Made by a program: the position numbers and the translations under genes. A stretch of 64,000 nt of DNA. Origin: Gordonia tangerina. GTDB taxonomy: Bacteria > Actinomycetota > Actinomycetes > Mycobacteriales > Mycobacteriaceae. The notes under the pieces are model-generated. The model did no database searches. It was not told the DNA's origin and saw nothing but the letters and a program-made list of their open reading frames with translations. The stretch spans positions 62,001-126,000 of the forward strand of contig NZ_JAKGCU010000009.1 in assembly GCF_021556435.1 (NCBI RefSeq). Direction: 5' to 3'. This document shows positions 57,603-64,000 of the stretch, piece after piece. Position 1 is the stretch's first letter; every line of letters starts with the position of its first letter.

Positions 57603-59603
57603 GTGATGAGGCCAATGGCAACCGATTCCAGCGCCCCCATCGGGGCACCGCAGCGCAAACGCCGGGTGCATCCGGTCGACCAGGTACCCCCACCCGGGAA
57701 ACTGGTGGCGCTCGGTGCCCAGCACGTGGTGGCCTTCTACGCCGGCGCTGTCCTCGTCCCCCTGCTCATCGCACGCGCCATCGACCTCGACGACGAAGCG
57801 CTGACGATGCTGATCACCGCCGACCTGTTCACCTGCGGCATCGCCTCGCTGCTACAAGCCGTCGGATTCTGGAAGATCGGCGTCCGGCTGCCACTGCTGC
57901 AAGGAATCACCTTCGCGACCCTGGCGCCGGTCATCCAGATCGCCAACAATCACGGCGGCGGACGTGTCGGGCTGCAGACCGTCTACGGCGCGGTCATCGC
58001 GGCCGGCGTGTTCACCTTTCTGATCGCGCCGTTCTTCGCCAAGCTGATCCGATTCCTGCCGCCGGTGGTGACCGGCACCCTGATCACCATCATCGGTATC
58101 TGTCTCATCCCGGTGGGCGCCGGCGACGCGGTGAGCGATCCCGCCACCCATCTACACGACTCCGCCAACTGGCGTTGGGTCTGCTATGCACTGGGCACCA
58201 TCCTGCTGATCGTGTTGATGCAACGCTTCTTCCGCGGGTTCATGGCGACGATCGCGGTGCTCCTCGGCCTCACGGTCGGCACCTTCATCGCGTGGCTCCT
58301 CGGCGACGCCTCGTTCTCTTCGGTCGGCGAGGCGTCGTGGCTGGGCTTCACCCCGCCCTTCGCGTTCGGCTGGCCGCAGTGGGACATCGTCGCAATCGTC
58401 TCACTGATCGTGGTGCTCCTCGTTGTCGCGGTGGAATCGACCGGGTCGGTCTTCGCGACCGGCGAGATCGTCGGCAAGCGCATCAAAAAAGAGGACGTCG
58501 CGGCCACCGTGCGCGCCGACGGCTTGGCCACCATGATCGGCGGTTCGTTCAACTCGTTCCCTTATACGGCCTTCTCCGAGAACGTCGGTCTGGTCCGGCT
58601 CACCGGCGTCAAGAGTCGCTGGGTGGTCGCCTGTGCGGGCGTCATCATGATCATTCTGGGGGTGCTGCCCAAGCTGGCGAAGGTGGTCGAGTCGATTCCT
58701 GCGCCGGTCCTCGGCGGTGCCGCGTTGATCATGTTCGCCACCGTCGCGATCGTCGGCATCCAGACACTCACCTCGGTCGATTTCACCGATCATCGCAACC
58801 TGATCATCTCGGCGACGTCGCTGGCCGTCGCGCTGTATGTGCAGTTCTCCCAGTCAGCCGCCCCGACCACCGTGATCGAGAAGTCCGGTGAGCAGGTCGA
58901 CGTGCCTGCGCTGCCCGGAGTGGACGAGGCGATGCCGAACATCTTCTTGCAGATCCCGTTCTCCACCGGGATCACCATGGGCGCGATCACCGCCATCCTG
59001 TTGAATCTGTTGTTCTTCCATGTGGGTGGCCGTGGGCCCGCGGTGGCCGGTGGCGGCGCGATCACCCTTGACGAGGTCAACACGATGTCCAAGGAGCAGT
59101 TCCGGGACACCTTCGGCGGCGTCGTACAGAACGTCGACTGGGTGCTCGACCGGGCCTGGGATCAGAAGCCGTTCGAGGACGTCCACGACCTGCGCAGCGC
59201 GTTCCAGGAGGCGATGCTCACCGGCAGCGACGAGGAACAGTTGGCGCTCATCCGCGCCTTCCCGGATCTGGGCGCCGAGGACGAGGAGACCGGCGAGCTG
59301 GTTGCTGTCGACCACAAGGGGCTGTCTCACCTCGAGGAGACCGAGCACGAGAATGTGGTGAATCTGGCTGCCGCCTACCAAGAGCACTTCGGGTTCCCGC
59401 TCGTCATCTGTGCCCGCGAGACCGAACGCTACGACCGGGTCCTGCGAAACGGCTGGGCACGCATGGACAACTCGGAGACGAGCGAGAAGTCGTTCGCGTT
59501 GATCGAGATCGCCAAGATCGCGAACTACCGCTTCGACGATCTCGTCGCCGATGCCAACCCGTTCACGTCGGCCCGATTCACCCGACAACCGGAACTCTCT
59601 TAG
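57603..59603 (+). CDS. Nucleobase/urate permease fused to a degenerate OHCU-decarboxylase domain
   Basis: 666 aa. Residues about 30-475 form a NAT/NCS2 xanthine/uric acid permease (QHVVAFYAGAVLVPLLIAR, QGITFATLAP, TGSVFATGEIVGKRIKKEDV, GGSFNSFPYTAFSENVGLV). About 486-655 is a cytoplasmic domain like 2-oxo-4-hydroxy-4-carboxy-5-ureidoimidazoline (OHCU) decarboxylase (AYQEHFGFPLVICARE, ALIEIAKIANYRFDDLV). The expected HPDLG motif is FPDLG (Phe553) and the SxxEQ segment is lost, so the domain is probably not catalytic. Starts at 57606 or 57615 are also possible. Followed at once by an intact uraD. Confidence 0.9.
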   Translation: MMRPMATDSSAPIGAPQRKRRVHPVDQVPPPGKLVALGAQHVVAFYAGAVLVPLLIARAIDLDDEALTMLITADLFTCGIASLLQAVGFWKIGVRLPLLQGITFATLAPVIQIANNHGGGRVGLQTVYGAVIAAGVFTFLIAPFFAKLIRFLPPVVTGTLITIIGICLIPVGAGDAVSDPATHLHDSANWRWVCYALGTILLIVLMQRFFRGFMATIAVLLGLTVGTFIAWLLGDASFSSVGEASWLGFTPPFAFGWPQWDIVAIVSLIVVLLVVAVESTGSVFATGEIVGKRIKKEDVAATVRADGLATMIGGSFNSFPYTAFSENVGLVRLTGVKSRWVVACAGVIMIILGVLPKLAKVVESIPAPVLGGAALIMFATVAIVGIQTLTSVDFTDHRNLIISATSLAVALYVQFSQSAAPTTVIEKSGEQVDVPALPGVDEAMPNIFLQIPFSTGITMGAITAILLNLLFFHVGGRGPAVAGGGAITLDEVNTMSKEQFRDTFGGVVQNVDWVLDRAWDQKPFEDVHDLRSAFQEAMLTGSDEEQLALIRAFPDLGAEDEETGELVAVDHKGLSHLEETEHENVVNLAAAYQEHFGFPLVICARETERYDRVLRNGWARMDNSETSEKSFALIEIAKIANYRFDDLVADANPFTSARFTRQPELS

Positions 59604-59613
59604 GCTGGGGCGC

Positions 59614-60147
59614 ATGCGTCGTGTCGATTGGCGAGGATTGTCCAGTTTCAACGAATTGTCCGAACGTCAGGCCATCAATCAGCTCTTCGAATGCTGCAGC
59701 TCCCGAATCTGGGCAGTGCGCGTGGCCTCGGCCCGGCCGTTCTCCGACGACGAGGCGCTGCTCGAATACGCCGACCTGATCTTGGCCGAGCTCACCGAGA
59801 AGGATCTCGACGACGCGTTGGCCGGACACCCGCGGATCGGCGACCGCGCCGACAATCCGTCGTCGAAGCGCGAACAGTCCGGGGTCACCGGCGCCGACGC
59901 CGATGTGCTGGCCGAGCTCAAGGAACTCAACGCGGCCTACGAGGAGAGGTTCGGTCACGTCTACCTGGTGTTCGCCAACGGCCGCCCCGCCGCGGAGCTC
60001 CTCGACATCCTCAAGCAGCGCATGAGCAATGACCCCGAGACCGAACGCCGGGTGATGCGCATGGAACTCGCCAAGATCAACCGCAGCCGACTGGTCCGTA
60101 TGCTGACACCGGCAAGCATCTACCTCGACGAGGAGGCCCAGGCGTGA
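59614..60147 (+). CDS. uraD: OHCU decarboxylase
   Basis: 177 aa enzyme for the last step from urate to S-allantoin. Catalytic AGHPRIGDRAD (His72), SKREQSGV (Glu87, Gln88), and YEERFGHVYLVFANGRP. Ten bases after the permease-fusion gene and overlapping uraH by 4 bases. It keeps the residues missing in the fused domain. Confidence 0.94.
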   Translation: MRRVDWRGLSSFNELSERQAINQLFECCSSRIWAVRVASARPFSDDEALLEYADLILAELTEKDLDDALAGHPRIGDRADNPSSKREQSGVTGADADVLAELKELNAAYEERFGHVYLVFANGRPAAELLDILKQRMSNDPETERRVMRMELAKINRSRLVRMLTPASIYLDEEAQA

Positions 60148-60470
60148 CCGGTTTGTCGACCCACGTCCTCGATGCCGTCAGCGGCGCACCCGCCGTCGGC
60201 GTCGCGGTGTCCCTGCAGGATGCCTCCGGCACCGAACTCGCTGCCGGCGTCACCGACGGTGACGGCCGGATCGCGCAGGTCAACACCGACGCGCTCATCG
60301 CCGGCATCCACCATCTCGTCTTCGACACCGGCAGCTGGTTCGCCGATCAGCAGCTCACCGGCTTCTACCCCGAGGTCGACATCTGCTTCGAGGTCGGCGA
60401 TCCGCAGCGCCACCACCACGTGCCGCTGCTGCTGAGCCCGTACGCCTACTCGACATATCGGGGTAGCTGA
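60144..60470 (+). CDS. uraH: 5-hydroxyisourate hydrolase
   Basis: 108 aa transthyretin-related HIUase. N-terminal STHVLDAVSGAPA and the C-terminal tetrapeptide YRGS, the family hallmarks. It hydrolyses 5-hydroxyisourate to OHCU, the substrate of UraD. GTGA overlap with uraD. No urate oxidase (uaZ) is in the window. Confidence 0.96.
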   Translation: MTGLSTHVLDAVSGAPAVGVAVSLQDASGTELAAGVTDGDGRIAQVNTDALIAGIHHLVFDTGSWFADQQLTGFYPEVDICFEVGDPQRHHHVPLLLSPYAYSTYRGS

Positions 60471-60564
60471 CCCGGTGCCGGCCGCACCTGCAGGCTCTGG
60501 CCGCAGTTCGGGCTCCTGGCCGGAACTCGAAACTGCGTCCAGAACTCCCCCACCGGTCGCGCGC

Positions 60565-61509
60565 TCAGCGGTCGGTGAGTAGTTGGGACGGCGAGACGCC
60601 GTATCGCTGTCGGAACGCGGCGGCGAACCGTCCGGTGTGGGTGAAACCCGCCTTCATCGCGGCGTCGGTCACCGACGCCGACGTTCCGCGCATGAGGTCG
60701 TCGTGAACCGCAGCGAGTCGGATCTCGGTGAGACATTCACGCGGCGTCTTCCCCACGTATTGCCGAAAGCCCTCCTGAAGGCGACGCACGCTCACCCCGG
60801 CCGACTCGGCCATGTCCGCGGCCGTCCAGGGCCGTGCCGGGTCGGCGCGCAGGGCGTCGAGCACTCGGGTCACGATCCGCGGTCGAGGCAGCAGATGATC
60901 GCCCCGATCGTCGGGGACGGCCGCCAAGAGAAACGCATCGGTCAACGATCCGGCGAGTTGTTCGGCGACCAACGGGTTGGCCAGTAGCGGGTCGTCGGCG
61001 GGCTGTCCGGCGATCGACTGCACCAGACGGAACCAACTCGCGCCTTCGGGTGAACGAAGATCGAGCTGATCGGGTATGGACGTGTCGGGTTGCCCGGTCA
61101 CCCGACACATCTCGTGGTGCAGGAAGTCGCGGTCGATCTTGACGCCGACGATCGTGCAAGTGCTCGACCAGCGGGTGATGTCGGTGGGGGTGTCGGGCGG
61201 ATTGACCGTCGCCGACCCGCTGGTCGACACCACCGAATGTCCGGCGACCGACGTCTCGAGCACACCGTTGAGCGGGACGTTGATGCCGTAGGCGCCGGGA
61301 TGGTCGGAGTGAATCGATACCTCCGCGCCCCATCCGATCCGCGCGATACGCAGCGGGCCGAGCACCGTGACCGCGACATCGGCCTCGGTCGCTGTGCTGC
61401 GGGCGACACGGGGCCGCAGCACGTGTGGGAAATAGGCTGCGGACACCGCATCCGACGCTGCATCCCAATCCGGATCACCCGGTATTGAAAGCTGTTGCAG
61501 CTGACTCAT
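60565..61509 (-). CDS. AraC-family transcriptional regulator
   Basis: 314 aa. N-terminal cupin-like AraC-binding domain (like the ortho/oxygenase activator family, FPHVLRPRVARS ... LGPLRIARIGWGAEVSI), C-terminal double HTH (about 215-314, AESAGVSVRRLQEGFRQYVG, AGFTHTGRFAAAFRQRYGVS). ATG 61509 follows GAGGAG 5 bases upstream. Divergent from the flavin reductase and HpaB-like genes, which it likely activates. Confidence 0.92.
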   Translation of the reverse strand: MSQLQQLSIPGDPDWDAASDAVSAAYFPHVLRPRVARSTATEADVAVTVLGPLRIARIGWGAEVSIHSDHPGAYGINVPLNGVLETSVAGHSVVSTSGSATVNPPDTPTDITRWSSTCTIVGVKIDRDFLHHEMCRVTGQPDTSIPDQLDLRSPEGASWFRLVQSIAGQPADDPLLANPLVAEQLAGSLTDAFLLAAVPDDRGDHLLPRPRIVTRVLDALRADPARPWTAADMAESAGVSVRRLQEGFRQYVGKTPRECLTEIRLAAVHDDLMRGTSASVTDAAMKAGFTHTGRFAAAFRQRYGVSPSQLLTDR

Positions 61510-61629
61510 CGACACTCCTCACGACCTCGCCGCGCATTCCGGATCGCTGTCGCGTTCAGCGGATCGTCAAGGGGCCGACGTCGAAATATGTTCTACCTCA
61601 CATTAGCGATCATCGAAAGGAGTAGTCAC

Positions 61630-62196
61630 ATGGAACGCACGGCGCTACAGAACATCTTCGGCCAGTTCGCCAGCGGCGTCACGGTGATCACCTGCACAAA
61701 CGCCGACGGTGAGCCGCACGGCGCAACCGTCACCGCATTCACGGCCGTCTCGCTCGAACCTCGCCTCTGCCAGGTCACCCTGACGCGCAAGTCCAAGGCC
61801 TGCGGGTACCTCACCGATGCACCATTCGCGGTGAACATCATGGCAGCCGATCAACTCGACATCGCAATGCATTTCGCCGGCAGGCCGGCCGACCCGGGAC
61901 CCCGATGGGACGACGGGCCGACCGCACCGGTCCTGCAGGGCGCCGCCGCCACCCTCAGTTGCCTCCCATGGCGTAGCTACGACGGCGGCGACCACATCAT
62001 CTTCATCGGCGAGATCGTCGACGCATCGTCGAGCGGGAAGTCACCACTGTTGTACTACCGCAGCACCTTTCACGATCTCGGCGAGCCGAGCGTGAACTCA
62101 CTGTGGACGTTGTGCGCCGACGATCCGCATTCGGGATGGTTCGACTCGACCACCACGTTCACCCCGTTTCATCTGGCCGGAACCCGCACCGCCTGA
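61630..62196 (+). CDS. Flavin reductase, HpaC-type
   Basis: 188 aa NAD(P)H:flavin oxidoreductase giving FADH2 to the monooxygenase downstream. [27 protein letters not shown] and [12 protein letters not shown] are typical of HpaC/flavin reductase-like FMN-barrel proteins. GAAAGGAG at 61615-61622 sets ATG 61630. 50 bases before the HpaB-like gene. Confidence 0.92.
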   Translation: MERTALQNIFGQFASGVTVITCTNADGEPHGATVTAFTAVSLEPRLCQVTLTRKSKACGYLTDAPFAVNIMAADQLDIAMHFAGRPADPGPRWDDGPTAPVLQGAAATLSCLPWRSYDGGDHIIFIGEIVDASSSGKSPLLYYRSTFHDLGEPSVNSLWTLCADDPHSGWFDSTTTFTPFHLAGTRTA

Positions 62197-62246
62197 ACCG
62201 TTTTCATAACCAGTCACGATCGATCGATCAGAAAGAGGTATCAATC

Positions 62247-63860
62247 ATGACCACTCTCGACGAGCGGCCCGACACCGACGCACCGACCACCAACCCGGCA
62301 GCCGACAGTGCGGCCAACAAGACGCGCAATTTCGCCTCCCGGCCGATGACTGGCGACGAGTACATCGAGTCACTCAAGGACGGGCGCGAGATCTGGCTAC
62401 ACGGCGAGCGCGTGAAAGATGTGACCACCCACCCAGCCTTCCGCAACCCGATCCGGATGACGGCTCGCCTCTACGACTCGATGCACGATCCGGCCACCCG
62501 CGACAAGGTGACCGCGCCCACCGACACCGGCAACGGCGGCGTGACGATGCCGTTCTTCAAGGCGCCCACGAGCTCGGCAGATCTGATCAAAGAACGTGAT
62601 GCGATCGCCGAATGGGCACGGATGACCTACGGCTGGATGGGACGCTCCCCCGACTACAAGGCCAGCTTCCTGGGCACCCTGCATGCCAACAAGGATCTCT
62701 ATGCACCGTTCGAGGCCAACGCCGAACGCTGGTATCGCGAGTCACAGGAAAAGGTCCTGTACTGGAACCACGCCATCATCAATCCGCCGGTGGATCGTCA
62801 GTTGCCGCCCGACGAGGTCGGCGACGTGTTCATGAAGGTGGAGAAGGAAACCGACGCGGGGCTGATCGTCTCGGGAGCGAAGGTCGTCGCCACCGGCTCG
62901 GCCATCACCAACTACAACTTCATCGCCCACTACGGGCTGCCGATCCGCAAGAAGGAATTCGCGCTCATCTGCACCGTGCCGATGGACGCACCCGGCATCA
63001 AACTCATCTGCCGGACCTCCTACACCGAACAGGCCGCGGTCATGGGCAGCCCGTACGACTACCCGCTGTCGAGCCGGATGGACGAGAACGACACCATCTT
63101 CGTCTTCGACAAGGTGCTCGTGCCCTGGGAGAACGTCTTCATGTACGGCGACGTCGAGCGCATCAACGCCTTCTTCCCACAGTCCGGCTTCCTGCCGCGC
63201 TTCACCTTCCAGGGCTGCACCCGTCTCGCGGTGAAACTCGACTTCATCGCCGGGTTGCTGATGAAGGCACTCGACGCCACCGGTTCCGGCGGCTTTCGCG
63301 GCGTGCAGACCCGGGTCGGTGAGGTGATCGGCTGGCGCAACCTGTTCTGGACGCTCACCGACGCGATGGCCCACAACCCCGAACCGTGGATCGGCGACAC
63401 CGTGATCCCGCGCCTCGAATACGGCCTCACCTACCGGATGTTCATGATGCAGGGCTACCCGCGTATCAAGGAGATCATCGAGCAGGACGTCGCATCGGGC
63501 CTGATCTATCTGCCGTCGAGCGCCGCCGACTTCAAGAGCCCCGACGTGCGCCCGTACCTCGACAAGTACGTCCGCGGTTCCAACGGCATCACCGCGGTCG
63601 ATCGGGTGAAGGTGATGAAGGCACTGTGGGATTCGATCGGTTCCGAATTCGGCGGCCGGCACGAACTCTACGAACGCAACTACTCGGGCAACCACGAGAA
63701 TGTGAAGGCAGAGTTGCTGTTCGCCGCGCAGAACCGTGGTGGTGTGGAATCCATGAAGGGTCTCGCCGAACAGTGCCTGTCCGAGTACGACCTGGACGGC
63801 TGGACGGTCCCCGACCTCATCGGCAACGACGACGTCAGCTGGTTCGGGCGGTCGAGCTAG
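62247..63860 (+). CDS. 4-hydroxyphenylacetate 3-monooxygenase-like (HpaB family)
   Basis: 537 aa large component of a two-component, FADH2-using group D monooxygenase. Regions: [55 protein letters not shown] and the C-terminal [20 protein letters not shown]. Substrate is a phenol (4-hydroxyphenylacetate, chlorophenol or similar); not determined. ATG 62247 with GAAAGAGG upstream. Operon with the flavin reductase under the AraC regulator. Confidence 0.9.
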   Translation: MTTLDERPDTDAPTTNPAADSAANKTRNFASRPMTGDEYIESLKDGREIWLHGERVKDVTTHPAFRNPIRMTARLYDSMHDPATRDKVTAPTDTGNGGVTMPFFKAPTSSADLIKERDAIAEWARMTYGWMGRSPDYKASFLGTLHANKDLYAPFEANAERWYRESQEKVLYWNHAIINPPVDRQLPPDEVGDVFMKVEKETDAGLIVSGAKVVATGSAITNYNFIAHYGLPIRKKEFALICTVPMDAPGIKLICRTSYTEQAAVMGSPYDYPLSSRMDENDTIFVFDKVLVPWENVFMYGDVERINAFFPQSGFLPRFTFQGCTRLAVKLDFIAGLLMKALDATGSGGFRGVQTRVGEVIGWRNLFWTLTDAMAHNPEPWIGDTVIPRLEYGLTYRMFMMQGYPRIKEIIEQDVASGLIYLPSSAADFKSPDVRPYLDKYVRGSNGITAVDRVKVMKALWDSIGSEFGGRHELYERNYSGNHENVKAELLFAAQNRGGVESMKGLAEQCLSEYDLDGWTVPDLIGNDDVSWFGRSS

Positions 63861-64000
63861 CCTCGCGCGGGTCGTCTCGGCTCCCGCGGACCGTCGACGG
63901 CCCGCGGGAACCGGGACGGCTCGCGCTGTCCGCCCCCGACACGGTCGCATACGTCCCGATGGACGGGTTTCATCTATCCGACCGCGTGCTCACCGACATC
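63861..64000 (+). other. Start of a nucleoside/nucleotide kinase-like gene (cut by window end)
   Basis: Plus strand, frame ending at 64000 reads DTVAYVPMDGFHLSDRVLTD, the PMDGFHL motif of uridine/pantothenate-kinase-like proteins. Upstream in the same frame GPREPGRL sits where the P-loop GxxxxGK(S/T) should be, with Arg and Leu replacing Lys and Ser/Thr. After the hpaB stop the only start codon is ATG 63959, past that segment, so the start is unclear or the gene is decayed. Confidence 0.5.

Overview
The window is high-GC actinobacterial DNA and fits a mycolic-acid bacterium, most likely Gordonia or a close relative (genus inferred from protein content only; no 16S rRNA is present). The evidence is a lipoyl-free 2-oxoglutarate decarboxylase/dehydrogenase (kgd), an LpqY-SugABC type sugar importer, the sigE-rseA-htrA-tatB cluster, the rmlD-wbbL-manB cell-wall sugar genes with an LCP ligase, and the accD5-accE5-maf-sseA-accA3 acyl-CoA carboxylase locus. 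Start codons are often GTG and many neighbours overlap by 4 bases.

Layout. 1-7 kb: a DHA2-type MFS pump with its PadR regulator, a divergent glutathionyl-hydroquinone-reductase-like protein, an EcsC-like protein and a fused two-half ABC exporter. 7-11 kb: kgd. 11-12.2 kb: a lone AbiEi/DUF559 nuclease-like gene flanked by phased 21-bp repeats in inverted orientation. 12.2-15.3 kb: TetR regulator, divergent Baeyer-Villiger-type monooxygenase and SDR. 15.3-20.2 kb: glycine-betaine-type lipoprotein, MarC, CorA, SUFU-like protein, metallophosphoesterase and ParB-like protein. 20.3-25 kb: lpqY-sugABC on the minus strand. 25-34.7 kb: stress-type membrane protein, MgtE-like soluble protein, DUF1003 protein, transglycosylase, mrp, tatB, htrA, rseA, sigE, O-methyltransferase. 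This block follows the order of M. tuberculosis Rv1220c-Rv1248c. 34.7-56.5 kb: manB, wbbL, rmlD, LCP, TIGR03089 protein, Ddn-like protein, dienelactone hydrolase, purE/purK, GtrA, a two-component system, PH-domain protein, birA, accD5, accE5, maf, sseA, sufE-like, an extra condensation-domain protein, accA3. This follows Rv3264c-Rv3285. The two blocks, far apart in M. tuberculosis, are joined near 34.75 kb. 56.5-60.5 kb: purine/urate catabolism (MocA-like transferase, permease fused to an OHCU-decarboxylase-like domain, uraD, uraH). 60.5-64 kb: AraC regulator, hpaC-like flavin reductase, hpaB-like monooxygenase, and the start of a kinase-like gene that leaves the window.

How they work together. 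BirA can biotinylate AccA3, which with AccD5/AccE5 makes methylmalonyl- or malonyl-CoA for lipid synthesis. ManB, WbbL, RmlD and the LCP protein feed and attach arabinogalactan and mannosylated glycans. LpqY-SugABC would recycle trehalose released from mycolate transfer. SigE, RseA and HtrA form an envelope-stress circuit beside TatB. UraH and UraD complete urate-to-allantoin conversion next to a nucleobase carrier.

The most unusual features are the 21-bp repeat-flanked nuclease gene and the permease fused to an OHCU domain that has apparently lost its catalytic His and Glu next to an intact uraD. No rRNA, tRNA, CRISPR array or insertion sequence was recognised. No stretch longer than 300 bases lacks a gene; the longest gaps are 51305-51599, 27641-27927, 33835-34070 and 37724-37956.
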